Positions 18,961 to 28,313 of a stretch of DNA of 64,000 bases are shown here, piece by piece (positions within the stretch are counted from its first letter, which is position 1; each line of letters begins with the position of its first letter). Both the position numbers and the translations under genes were made by a program. The notes beneath the pieces are model-generated. The model had not been told where the DNA came from. It made no database searches and was given only the letters and a program-made list of their open reading frames with translations. The stretch is from an uncultured delta proteobacterium (GTDB lineage Bacteria > Myxococcota > Myxococcia > Myxococcales > 40CM-4-68-19). Where the stretch lies: NCBI GenBank assembly GCA_903911145.1, contig CAIWCD010000048.1:83984-147983 (forward strand), read 5' to 3'.

Positions 18961-19246
18961 GAACTCTCCACTGAGAAGATGCCACTTGGAATAAGACAAC
19001 GAGTTTCTTACATCCAGAATATTATACTAAGCACCCGACACTGAATCCACGAAACCTACAATCATCTTTTTGATGTAATCCACTAAAAATATTCCACTTA
19101 GAACCACACACTGAACATCGTCCATTTAGAACCATCTACTTGGTGTTCACTTCTCCCAGAGGAGAACAGCTCCCGACAAACGACCTATCGAGACACTGAG
19201 TATCGAGCATTCAATACACGACACTCAGCGGCATCAACTGAACATC
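18961..19246 (-). repeat. AT-rich spacer between sucC and sucD with a degenerate repeated motif
   Basis: This 286-base spacer is far richer in A and T than anything near it. Read on the minus strand it contains at least eight loose copies of a motif like TTC-N-N-AGTGGA or TTCAGTGT (for example at about 19114-19124, 19084-19095, 19032-19043 and 18966-18986). A near-consensus TATAAT stands at 19026-19021, about 60 bases before sucD. A small inverted repeat TTCTCC/GGAGAA occupies 19151-19166. No protein or known RNA is recognised. The spacing of the copies is irregular, so this is not a CRISPR array. Confidence 0.6.
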
Positions 19247-20413
<1,167 letters not shown>

Positions 20414-20580
20414 ATCGGGAGTTCCTCGCGCCAGGAGTGCACCAGCAGAGTGAAGCGCGGGCGAGATACAACGCGCGGCCCCTCGGTGCAAGCCGGACAG
20501 AGAGAGGACCCCGCGAACGCGATGTTTCATTGACAGCACCCGACCGCGCGGCAGCTGCGCAGGTGCCCACGAAGCGCGAA

Positions 20581-20610
20581 GTGGAGCCGTCTCGAAAGAC
20601 TCGGCTCCAC
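20581..20610 (-). terminator. Strong hairpin downstream of the MYXO-CTERM-like gene
   Basis: GTGGAGCCG (20581-20589) and CGGCTCCAC (20602-20610) form a perfect nine-base stem around a 12-base loop. It begins 65 bases beyond the stop of the 987-residue surface protein gene and lies before the sucC start. There is no T-run on either strand, so it may be a transcript-end or stability structure rather than a classical intrinsic terminator. Confidence 0.45.
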
Positions 20611-20674
20611 CTCGTACAGCCCGCGTCAAGCAGGTCTGGTCCCGCGGCAGCCCAGGTCGGGCTGTCGCGCTTGC

Positions 20675-23638
20675 CTATTGCGCCGAGCGGCGGCGGCGCA
20701 GCGCCAGCACGAGGCCGACACAGCAGAGAGGCAGCAGCGCCCAGCTCGCGGCACCCGGAGCCGTTGCGCAGCCGCTCGCAGAGAGCGACTTCGCCACCAG
20801 CTCGCCATTGTCGAACCTCGACTCGGTCGTCATGCCGCGCTCATCGATCACGCGAACGTTCAGCGCGTGGCCATTGAGCTCCTCCGCCGTGAACGCCCGT
20901 GCCGGTCCAGCGGCCGACCAGGCTCCGTCACCGACCTTGTAGCTGTAGCGCAGCTGCTCCTCGGTCGAGGCCTGGCTCTTGGCATGGGTCACGACGCGGC
21001 CATCGTTGAGCTGCGCCAACTCGGCCGTCGGCGCCTCGTACGAGGAGAGGAAGTCGATCGAGACAGGGTTTAGATCCTGCGTACGGTCGTCGCCCATGTC
21101 GCGCGATGTGACCTCGATGGTGTGGTGGCCCTGCACGAAGAACATCGGGTTGCGCACGGTGAAGCGCGACTCGCGCAGCCACGGCGACCAGAGACCGCCG
21201 TCGATGCGGTAGCTGAACTCGGCCGGGCCGTTGATCGCGCCCATTGCGCTCGCCTCGATGATGGCCGCCGGAACCTTGCGATTCGGTCCGCGCAGCTCCT
21301 CGATGCTCTCCGGCAGGTCGCTCGCGGCGAGGCGAGCCGACGTCTGCGTGCTGTGTCCTGGCACGCGCGAAGAGGCCGGCGCAATCGCCGCCCAGATCGC
21401 GAGGTGGTTGTATCCATCCACCGCGATGTTGCTCGAGACCGGCACCGCGCCGGCGATCCCCTTGACCTGCAACTGCAGACCGAGCAACTGCGGCAAGGCG
21501 ATCGGCTTGAGCAGGCCCGCCAGCAGCGGCTGGGCGAACTGCACGACGGCGCCGAGCAGGTCCGTCACCACGGACGGATCCTCCGCGAGCATGACGTTGT
21601 CCGACGACGAGATGTTCGTGATCACCTGCGTCAGATCGCCGAGCACCGGCTGGATCGTGTCGGCCTGCTGGCCCGGGAACGTGCGCAACCCAAGCGGCAC
21701 GGAGACATCCGCCTGGAGGGTAAAGAGGCGCACCCAGCGGTTGTCGATCACTGCGTAGAAGTCGAGGTTGAGCTTCGGAAGCGACAGCGTCACGAGCGGA
21801 TCGCGCGGGACGACGTCGGTGCCGGCGTCATTCTCGGCGAACGTTCCACGACCGACGCGGATCGAAGGAGCGAGCGTCGGGCGGAGGAGAATCGCCATCG
21901 GCGCATCGCTGCCGCCGGTGAGCAGCTTGAGCGAAGGCAGGAACGACTTGAAGAGCTGCGTCGACACATACGACGAGGTCTTGTTCGAGATCTGGATGCA
22001 GAAGACGCCCGAGTTGAACGCATCGTACGAGGCCGAGTTCAGCAGCTTGCTCGCAACCGAGACGCCGACGTCGTAGACGCCGATTCCGCCGTCCGGCTGG
22101 TTGTTCAGATCGTCAAAGTTCATCGCCGGAATCGTGTTCGTGTCGATGGGCGGGAACGTCGTCGGCGGCACGCAGAGCGCCGGCACGACCGTGCTCGCTG
22201 GCTGCGTCGCCGCGACGGCGGCGAACTGGATGCCACCGTCGTCGACAGCGGCCGGAGCGGTCTTGCCGCCGAGGCCGACAAACAGGTTCATCTTGGTTCC
22301 CGCGGGGAAGCCCACGGTCTGCGTCAGGTTCGTCAGGTCGAGCGTTCCCTGGATCGCGAGAGGAGTCGGCTCGCAAGCGCTGCCCGGTCCGGCGTCGAGC
22401 GCCTGGGTGGACGCGACGCAGACGCCGCGGCTCGTCACGCAGACCGTTGCCGCGCCGTTGTCATCCTTGGGGCAGTCGCTGTTGGATGCGCATGCGGCAG
22501 AGCCACCGTCGAACGTCACCGCGCGCTGGCAGCGGATGTTGTCGATCTGCTGCTGCAGGAAGCCGACGATCTGCGATTGGAACGCCGTGGTCAGGTAATC
22601 CTGGAGGTACTGGACGACGTAGCTGATGATCTGGCAGCCGATCGAGGTGCTGTCGGAGCCGCATCCGCCGCCGATGATCCAGCCGCTGCCTGTCAGCGCG
22701 CCGTTGTCCTTCAACGTCAGGAACTGCTGGTTGTCGGTGTCGCAGCCGTTGAATCCATCGGTCTCGCCGTAGGTCGGCGGCACCGGATTGCCAAGAGGAT
22801 GGGCGTTGTCGCCCGGCGTCGCCGTAATGTGCAGCAGGCCGCCGATGTCGATGCCCTTGAGGAGATTGTCGAGCGACTGCTGCGTGATGTTCACCAGCAG
22901 GCGACCATCCGGCGCTTCGGTGAAGCTGAACGCAAGAGACAGCGTCGTCATTCCGGCCTTGCAGGGCGCGCCGCCATCGAGGTTCACGCCGATCGGGCAG
23001 ATGGTCGACGAGTCGTCGATCTGGATGTCGCCCTGGAACGGCGCGGGAGCGCCAGCGCTGTCCGAGTAGATCGAGCTGTGCGCCTCACCGGTGCGAAGAT
23101 AGAAATCGCCGCTGTGGATGTTGACGTAGATGTTCGCCTTGAGCACCTGATCGTGGGGATCGAGCACCCAGTCGACGCTGTTGAACTTGAGGTAGATCGG
23201 CGTCGCGTCCGCAGCGCCCGCGTCGGCTGCATCGCAGTGGCCATTGAAGTTCGTGTCGCCCGCGAGGATGCTCAGCCGCGTTCCGAACCCACTGATGCAC
23301 GCGCTCGTGTCGAGCAGCTTGGTGCAGGGGATGGTGGCGAGCGCGCCGGGATAAGTAGAGCTCGCGGTGCCATTTCCGAGTCCGGCGAGGATCCCGTTCA
23401 GCGTGCTCGCATTGAGCTGGTTGAAGAGATCCTGCGTCAGCCGCAGCTGCACCGTGTTGTCGAGCTTGTTGGTGCCGGTGAAGCGGAAGGGGCCGCCATC
23501 CGGGCTCGTCGTTGTGATCAGGCCACCCGCGCAGGAGGAGCCGGTGCCCGAGCAGCCGACCGCGAAGATCAGGCCGAACAAGAGGGAACGATGCAGGAGG
23601 CTGCGGCGGACGGGCAGTGCGTTGGCAGAGGGCAGCAT
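20675..23638 (-). CDS. Large secreted lipoprotein with MYXO-CTERM-like tail
   Basis: This 987-residue protein has a signal peptide ending in FAVGC (Cys29, lipobox-like). It then has a long beta-rich ectodomain with several Cys residues, Asp-rich turns such as DTNFNGHCDAADAG, and a region of epidermal-growth-factor-like spacing (DCPKDDNGAATVCV). The last ~35 residues are SGCATAPGAASW, a hydrophobic stretch and RRRR, the layout of MYXO-CTERM sorting tails. Near the C-terminus there are Ig-like stretches (FSYRIDGGLWSPWLRE, HTIEVTSRDMGDD). ATG 23638 is supported by a GGAGG site 11 bases upstream. Function is unknown; surface display is inferred. Confidence 0.75.
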   Translation of the reverse strand: MLPSANALPVRRSLLHRSLLFGLIFAVGCSGTGSSCAGGLITTTSPDGGPFRFTGTNKLDNTVQLRLTQDLFNQLNASTLNGILAGLGNGTASSTYPGALATIPCTKLLDTSACISGFGTRLSILAGDTNFNGHCDAADAGAADATPIYLKFNSVDWVLDPHDQVLKANIYVNIHSGDFYLRTGEAHSSIYSDSAGAPAPFQGDIQIDDSSTICPIGVNLDGGAPCKAGMTTLSLAFSFTEAPDGRLLVNITQQSLDNLLKGIDIGGLLHITATPGDNAHPLGNPVPPTYGETDGFNGCDTDNQQFLTLKDNGALTGSGWIIGGGCGSDSTSIGCQIISYVVQYLQDYLTTAFQSQIVGFLQQQIDNIRCQRAVTFDGGSAACASNSDCPKDDNGAATVCVTSRGVCVASTQALDAGPGSACEPTPLAIQGTLDLTNLTQTVGFPAGTKMNLFVGLGGKTAPAAVDDGGIQFAAVAATQPASTVVPALCVPPTTFPPIDTNTIPAMNFDDLNNQPDGGIGVYDVGVSVASKLLNSASYDAFNSGVFCIQISNKTSSYVSTQLFKSFLPSLKLLTGGSDAPMAILLRPTLAPSIRVGRGTFAENDAGTDVVPRDPLVTLSLPKLNLDFYAVIDNRWVRLFTLQADVSVPLGLRTFPGQQADTIQPVLGDLTQVITNISSSDNVMLAEDPSVVTDLLGAVVQFAQPLLAGLLKPIALPQLLGLQLQVKGIAGAVPVSSNIAVDGYNHLAIWAAIAPASSRVPGHSTQTSARLAASDLPESIEELRGPNRKVPAAIIEASAMGAINGPAEFSYRIDGGLWSPWLRESRFTVRNPMFFVQGHHTIEVTSRDMGDDRTQDLNPVSIDFLSSYEAPTAELAQLNDGRVVTHAKSQASTEEQLRYSYKVGDGAWSAAGPARAFTAEELNGHALNVRVIDERGMTTESRFDNGELVAKSLSASGCATAPGAASWALLPLCCVGLVLALRRRRSAQ

Positions 23639-23797
23639 GCGGCGACAACCTCCAGAAGGATGCGACCTGATTTTCGGTAGCGGTTTCGATCCTACCCGAC
23701 TCGGCGGTCTCGCAGGAAGGACACAGTGGTCCGGCGACTGACCGATAAGACGTGCGCGCCGCCGCACCGCGCGCATGGCTGGCGAGGTGCGCCTGAT

Positions 23798-24660
23798 CTA
23801 GGCGCGAGGGACTCTCCCGCCGAGAGCGACGAGACCAGCGGCCTCATTGAGACGACCCGTGCGGAACGCCTCGAGGTCGACTGAGATGAAGCGGAAGCCG
23901 GCGGCGCGCAGCAGCGTCGCGGCCTGCGCGCGAACCTCGAGGAGCAGCGGCAACTCGTCATCGGCCACCTCGATGCGCGCGACCTCCCCGTGATAGCGGA
24001 CGCGAAACTCGCGCAGCCCGAGCGAGCGCAGACCCATCTCGCTCTGCGCCAGTTGGGCGAGACGCTCCGCAGTCACCGCCGTGCCGTAGGGAATCCGAGA
24101 CGAGAGGCACGGCTGCTGCGGCTTGTTCCACGTCGGCAGACCGAGCTGCAGAGAGAGAGCGCGAATCTCGTCCTTCGTCATGTTCGCATCGGCCAGCGGC
24201 TGGAGGATCGCACGCTCTTGGGCTGCGATGAGGCCTGGCCTGTGATGTGGAGTTCATCCGCATTGGTGCCCGCAAGGATCGTGGCGAGCCCGCGGGAGCG
24301 GGCTTCCGCCTCGGCGAGACCGTACAGCTCGGTCTTGCAAAAGTAGCAGCGGTTGTTCGGATTGGCAGCGTAGCGCGCATCGTCGAGTTCGTGCGAACGG
24401 CGCTCGATGTGCTCAGCACCCAGCTGCCTTGCGACGGCGCGGGCTGCGTCGAGTTCGTCTGAGGCGATGGCGGGAGAGATTGCAGTGAACGCGATCGCAC
24501 GCGCGCCGAGCGCCTGCCGAGCCAGCGCGAGAAGCAGTGCGGAGTCGAGGCCTCCCGAGAAGGCGACCAGCGCCGACCCGAGCGTGCGAATCCGCGCGAC
24601 GACAGCGGCCCCTTTTGCCTCGGCAACCGGGGCGAGTGCGTGGAGCTGATCTTGCGTCAT
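23798..24660 (-). pseudogene. larE: larE-like ATP-dependent sacrificial sulfur transferase, frameshifted
   Basis: The N-terminal part (from ATG 24660) has the PP-loop SGGLDS (35-40), ISPAIASDELDAAR and the cysteine segment NNRCYFCKTELY, ending at GTNADELH. The C-terminal part continues in another frame with RPGLIAAQERAILQPLADAN, LGLPTWNKPQQPCLSSRIPYG and the final domain to a stop at 23798. The two parts join exactly as in intact LarE if one base is restored between 24246 and 24247, giving Leu-His-Asp-His-Arg-Pro-Gly. LarE supplies sulfur for the lactate racemase nickel-pincer cofactor, but no larABC is seen here. A sequencing error is possible. The intact product would be 287 residues. Confidence 0.85.
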
Positions 24661-24691
24661 CTTCCGCGATCCGCTCAGCGCACTCGAACGG

Positions 24692-25789
24692 CTAACGCTT
24701 GCGCGCTGGTTTCGCGGCCGGCTTGGCCGGCTTTGCCGCAGGCTTGGCCACCTTGGTCGACTTCGCCGGCGCCGCTGCCTTCGCGCTCTTCGCGGGAGCC
24801 TTCGCTGCGGACTTGCTGGCCGGCTTCGCAGGTGCCTTCGCGGCAGCCTTCGCCGCCGGCTTGGCCGCCTTGGGAGCGGGCTTGGCTGCATTCGCTGCCG
24901 GCTTCGCGGCAGCCTTCTGTGGAGCGGCCTTCGCGACAGCCTTCGCTGCGGGGGCGGCCTTCGCCGGAGTCGCGGCCTTGGCCACTGGAGCAGTCTTGGC
25001 CGACGGGGCAGCCTTCGAGGCGGCGACCTTGGCCGTCGGCGCTGCCTTGTGACCCTTGGCTGCATCGGCTGCGCGCGCGTCGTCCTTGTGCCCGTGATCC
25101 TTCGCAGCCGGAGCGGGCGTCGCCGACTTCGGCGGAGCCTGGTAGAGCACCGGCTTGGGCGCGGGCGAGAGCGGCGCGGGACGCAACGGAGCCTTGTTGC
25201 TGACCGCAGTCAGCTTGGGGCGCGACTTCAATCCCGCCTGCGCCGGATCGACGTAGCGCAGCGCAACCAGCTGGCCGACCAGGTGCTCGACGGCGTCATC
25301 GATCGACATCTTGGCCGTATCGACGAGAACCTCGGGATGCGTCGGCGGCTCGTACGGCTCGGTGATGCCTGGGAAGTTCTTCAACTCGCCCGAGAGAGCG
25401 CGCTTGTACTGGCCGGTCTTGTCGCGCGAGATCAGCTGGTCGATCGGGCAGTCAACGAAGACCTCGACGAAGCGGCTGATCTGGCGCCGAGCCTCGTCGC
25501 GCGCTTCGCGGTTGGGGCTCTGGACAGCCGACTGGAAGACAACTCCGCCGCCGCGCGTGATCAGCCGGCAGACCCAGGCGAGCCGCTTGACCTCAGCGTT
25601 GCGCTCTTCCTTGGCCTGCGCGCTGCCAATCGCCAGCATCCCGGACACGTCGTTGGTGTCGAGAATCTCAGGACTCATGCCGAGCCGCTTGAGACGGTGC
25701 GACAGCGCACTCGCAAGCGCCGACTTCCCCGCGCCCGCCATCCCCGTGAACCACACCGTAAAACCGGTCGAAGACATCCCCACGCTCAT
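24692..25789 (-). CDS. APS-kinase-like protein with Ala/Lys/Pro histone-H1-like tail
   Basis: This 365-residue protein has an adenylylsulfate-kinase-type domain (about 8-185): P-loop GMAGAGKSA (16-24), LDTNDV in place of the usual LDGDNV, QSPNREARDEAR (matching the S-P-x-R of CysC), FVEVFVDCPIDQLISRD and SGELKNFPGITEPYEPP. From about residue 200 to the end runs a low-complexity tail of AAK, PAAK and KAAPAAKA units, like bacterial histone-H1-type DNA-binding tails. ATG 25789 is favoured by an AGAGAG site eight bases upstream; GTG 25798 and ATG 25777 are alternatives. It lies between larE and the cysteine cluster. Kinase activity is likely, and the tail probably binds nucleic acid. Confidence 0.75.
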   Translation of the reverse strand: MSVGMSSTGFTVWFTGMAGAGKSALASALSHRLKRLGMSPEILDTNDVSGMLAIGSAQAKEERNAEVKRLAWVCRLITRGGGVVFQSAVQSPNREARDEARRQISRFVEVFVDCPIDQLISRDKTGQYKRALSGELKNFPGITEPYEPPTHPEVLVDTAKMSIDDAVEHLVGQLVALRYVDPAQAGLKSRPKLTAVSNKAPLRPAPLSPAPKPVLYQAPPKSATPAPAAKDHGHKDDARAADAAKGHKAAPTAKVAASKAAPSAKTAPVAKAATPAKAAPAAKAVAKAAPQKAAAKPAANAAKPAPKAAKPAAKAAAKAPAKPASKSAAKAPAKSAKAAAPAKSTKVAKPAAKPAKPAAKPARKR

Positions 25790-25806
25790 CGTGTCCACTC
25801 TCTTTA

Positions 25807-25844
25807 CCGGCTTTTGGACCTGAATCCGGTTTTGAAAAGGCCGG
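25807..25844. repeat. Inverted repeat upstream of the APS-kinase-like gene
   Basis: CCGGCTTTT (25807-25815) pairs with AAAAGGCCGG (25835-25844) apart from one extra G, and a further CCGG stands in the middle (25825-25828). It sits 18 bases before the ATG at 25789, so it could be an operator or an attenuator-like hairpin in the leader. No T-run follows. Confidence 0.35.
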
Positions 25845-25919
25845 ACACGATACTCTTATCCTACATCGTTGGCAAGCCTTGACAGGGAACTGGCGGGAAT
25901 GTAGGGCGCCGCGAACCGT

Positions 25920-26402
25920 TCAAGACTCATCATTTGCGAGGCGCGGCATCGGGAGAATCTCCTCGAGAAAATCGCCGCGCGTCGGGTCCCACCGATAGAG
26001 GCGCGCGTCGTCGGTGCGGCCAGCGCGGCAGGAGACGACGAGATAGTCGACGCCTGGCCAGAGCGGTTCCAGGCCGCCGCCAAGAGCCATCTCGCGATCT
26101 TCGCGCGAAAAGTATGCACCGACGTCGGGGTGCGAATGGGCGATGCCAACGAGTGCGCCGCCCGTCGATTCGGCCTGCTCGAGTTCGGCAAGCAGGCGCG
26201 GCCCGTCCATCACGTAGCCGTCGCGGCCCGTGCGCGATGAGGTCCCGGACGCAGCGCTGGTGCCGGCGATGTTGGGGATCGCCGCGAAGCGCAGCCCACC
26301 CGAGGCGCTCGACAGGATGAGCCCGCACGCCTCCGCGGGGTAGCGCAACTGGCACTCAAGAGCGATGGCGGGCAGCAGCGGCGCAAGGTCGGATGACTGC
26401 AT
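25920..26402 (-). CDS. JAMM/MPN-type metalloprotease for sulfur-carrier processing
   Basis: This 160-residue protein has a complete JAMM zinc site: Glu24 in YPAEACGLIL, then HSHP (89-92) with x6, Ser99 and Asp102 in AHSHPDVGAYFSREDRE. This is the Mec/JAB family, which in Mycobacterium releases cysteine from the CysO-cysteine adduct and in other bacteria trims ubiquitin-like sulfur carriers. It is the last gene of the cysteine cluster, 66 bases after the cysteine synthase gene. ATG 26402 is the family start. Substrate by context: the carrier at 27947-28228, either as an adduct or as a Gly-Gly-Arg precursor. Enzyme type certain, substrate inferred. Confidence 0.9.
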   Translation of the reverse strand: MQSSDLAPLLPAIALECQLRYPAEACGLILSSASGGLRFAAIPNIAGTSAASGTSSRTGRDGYVMDGPRLLAELEQAESTGGALVGIAHSHPDVGAYFSREDREMALGGGLEPLWPGVDYLVVSCRAGRTDDARLYRWDPTRGDFLEEILPMPRLANDES

Positions 26403-26468
26403 GAATATGCACTCCTGGGCCGCCGCTCAGTCTCGAGAAGCGCTTTCGCTTGCATGATTATGCTGGGG

Positions 26469-27383
26469 TTATGCAGTTGGAGGTGGAGACAGGTAGCGGT
26501 CGGCACGATCGGGGAGGACGCAGACGACGCACCCGCCCTTCCCTGCTGCGGAGAGCTCCCGCGCGATCCGCAGCGCACCCGCCGCCGCCGCGCCCGCACT
26601 GTGCCCAGCGAGCAGGCCCTCGTGCTCACGGAGCCGATCGGCCATGTCCCAGCCCTCGTCCGTCGAGATGCGCAGCGTGCGGGTCAACTCGTCGGCGCGG
26701 AAGATGTCGGGGATGATGCTCGACGGGAGGTGCTTGAGCCCCTCGAGGCCATGCAGCGCCTCGGCCGGCTCGACCGCAATGACCTCGATGGCCGGATTGC
26801 GCCTGCGCAAGCCGCGCCCGGTCCCCATCGCAGTGCCGGTCGTGCCGAGTCCGAGGACGGCGTGCGTGACGCGTCCCTGCGTCGCCTCCCAGAGTTCTCG
26901 CGCGGTGCTCTCGTGCGCGGCCGGGTTCATCGGGTTCGAATACTGGTCGGCGTAGAAATAGCGCTCGGGATAGTCGCGCGCGAGCTGCCTCGCGAGCCGC
27001 TGAGCGCCATCGGAGAGCTCCTGCGGATCGCTGAAGATCTGCTCGGCGCCATAGATGTGCGTGAGCTTCTTGCGGGCATCCGAGACGTTCTCGGGCATCA
27101 CCAGCGAGACACGAAGGCCGAGCGCAGCGCCAATCCAGGCGTAGGCGATCCCGGTGTTGCCGCTGGTCGAATCGAGCAGCGCCCGAGGACCACCCGGAGC
27201 AAGCTGGCCGCGGGCAAGCGCGTCCTGGATGATCGAGAGCGCTGCGCGATCCTTGACGCTGCCCCCCGGATTGAACCACTCGAGCTTGGCCCAGAGCTCG
27301 ACGCCAGGCACGTCGCGTTCGAGCGACGCGAGGCGCACCTGCGGCGTGTTGCCGACGGCCGCGACGAGCCGATCGAGAATCAT
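26469..27383 (-). CDS. cysM: Cysteine synthase, CysM type
   Basis: This 304-residue fold-type II PLP enzyme has the Schiff-base Lys44 in NPGGSVKDRA, the substrate loop DSTSGNTGIA (71-80) and the phosphate-binding GLGTTGT (178-184). Similarity is closest in style to the CysM enzymes that use a protein thiocarboxylate (CysO) and O-phosphoserine, although this cannot be proved by eye. It takes PLP and an activated serine and forms cysteine with sulfur from the carrier. ATG at 27383 overlaps the stop of the truncated E1-like gene (ATGA), so the two are translationally coupled. All catalytic residues are present. Confidence 0.9.
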   Translation of the reverse strand: MILDRLVAAVGNTPQVRLASLERDVPGVELWAKLEWFNPGGSVKDRAALSIIQDALARGQLAPGGPRALLDSTSGNTGIAYAWIGAALGLRVSLVMPENVSDARKKLTHIYGAEQIFSDPQELSDGAQRLARQLARDYPERYFYADQYSNPMNPAAHESTARELWEATQGRVTHAVLGLGTTGTAMGTGRGLRRRNPAIEVIAVEPAEALHGLEGLKHLPSSIIPDIFRADELTRTLRISTDEGWDMADRLREHEGLLAGHSAGAAAAGALRIARELSAAGKGGCVVCVLPDRADRYLSPPPTA

Positions 27384-27922
27384 CGGCGCGCCACGGTGGC
27401 CACCGCGGGCAGCGCGGCAGACGGAGGGAAGGCCTCGAGCGTCTGCACGAAGGGCGTGCCGACCTGGGCGAGTCGCTTGAGCGCCTCGAGCGCGGCGAGC
27501 GCCCCGAGCGCTGCGGCCTCAGCGGGTGAGCGCGGGTCTGCGGGCAGGCAGATCTCGAACGGCGGACGAGCCGGCGTGCGCTCCGAGGCGCCCTCGAAGG
27601 AGGATGGATCGTGTACGGAATACACTTTGACATCCGGCCTCGCGGGAAGAGCGGTCGTCGCGTCGTCGAGGAGAGCGCACGCCAGCGACGCCGACAACTC
27701 CCGGCACTCAGAAGCGACCGCCGGAGCCCACGGGCCGCGCAGAATCAACGTGCCCACGCCAGCTGCACTCAACGCGCGCGCACAGCTTCGTGCCGCGCCT
27801 GATGACGAGTGAGAAAGTTCGATGAGGACCGTTCCTGCGCAGATTCTCTCCTGGCCGAGACCGCCGAGGCGGTCGAGCAGGAGGTGGCGCGAGAAGCGCT
27901 CTTGATCATCGGGGCTGAGCAT
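27380..27922 (-). CDS. Inactive E1-like (MoeB/ThiF) paralogue
   Basis: This 180-residue protein starts like MoeB or HesA, DDQERFSRHLLLDRLGGLGQERI, with the helix whose Arg reaches the partner active site in MoeB dimers. It continues with a fold-like VLIELSHSSSGAARSCARAL in place of the GxGGLG nucleotide loop, then AAGVGTLILRG. From about residue 70 onward there is no recognisable catalytic Arg, Lys or Asp, and the CxxC zinc pairs are missing. It is therefore a truncated, non-adenylating E1 relative. A complete catalytic E1 lacking this N-terminal helix is encoded two genes upstream (28314-29003). The frame is clean and coupled to cysM by a 4-base overlap, so it looks maintained. Confidence 0.75.
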   Translation of the reverse strand: MLSPDDQERFSRHLLLDRLGGLGQERICAGTVLIELSHSSSGAARSCARALSAAGVGTLILRGPWAPAVASECRELSASLACALLDDATTALPARPDVKVYSVHDPSSFEGASERTPARPPFEICLPADPRSPAEAAALGALAALEALKRLAQVGTPFVQTLEAFPPSAALPAVATVARR

Positions 27923-27946
27923 GGCGCGCGATTGTGCCGTGAGGCG

Positions 27947-28228
27947 CTAACGCCCGCCTGCGATCGCCGGGACGACGCTCAGGCGATCGCCGTCGGACAG
28001 CTTCGCCTCGAGGCCGCCGGCGCTGCGCACGTCCTGATCGTTGCGGAAGAGATTGACGTAGCGGCGCAACCCGCCCTTGTCGTCGAGCAGGCGCTCGCGC
28101 AGGCCCGGATAGCGTCGCGACAGCTCTTCGACAGCGGCCCCGACGGTGGCGGCACTCTCGAGCGCGACCTCGGAGAGATTCTGCGTCAGCGGGCGCAGCG
28201 GCGCGGGGATCTTCACGGTGATGGCCAT
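27947..28228 (-). CDS. MoaD/ThiS-type ubiquitin-like sulfur carrier ending Gly-Gly-Arg
   Basis: This 93-residue protein has the beta-grasp pattern of MoaD/CysO: AITVKIPAPLRPLTQN, AAVEELSRRYPGLRERLLDD, RRYVNLFRNDQDVR and GDRLSVVPAIAGG. Carriers of this kind end in Gly-Gly, which the E1 adenylates and converts to a thiocarboxylate. Here an Arg codon follows the Gly-Gly before TAG. A good AGGAG site stands 8 bases before the ATG at 28228. It lies between the catalytic E1 and the truncated E1 in the operon. It should deliver sulfur to the cysteine synthase. The extra residue implies trimming, most simply by the JAMM protease. Confidence 0.9.
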   Translation of the reverse strand: MAITVKIPAPLRPLTQNLSEVALESAATVGAAVEELSRRYPGLRERLLDDKGGLRRYVNLFRNDQDVRSAGGLEAKLSDGDRLSVVPAIAGGR

Positions 28229-28313
28229 CGGTGGACTCCTGTCGAGGGATGCGCTGGATTGATGCCGCAAGTCGCCGAACGTCGCCATCGGCAACTCGCG
28301 CGAGGGAGATCGA

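Noticed and set aside
18961-19246. CRISPR array in the sucC-sucD spacer
   Set aside because: Copies are degenerate and irregularly spaced, no constant spacer length exists and no cas gene is present.
21122-23680. Long plus-strand frame opposite the MYXO-CTERM-like gene
   Set aside because: It is rich in Arg and Ala with no domain pattern and runs antisense to a gene with a signal peptide, ribosome-binding site and sorting tail. It is a GC-content shadow.
24236-24256. Programmed frameshift in larE
   Set aside because: No slippery run or stimulatory hairpin is visible at the break, and LarE is not known to need frameshifting. A deletion or sequencing error explains it better.
23798-24660. A lactate racemase (lar) operon
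   Set aside because: Only the larE-like gene is seen; larA, larB and larC are absent on both sides.
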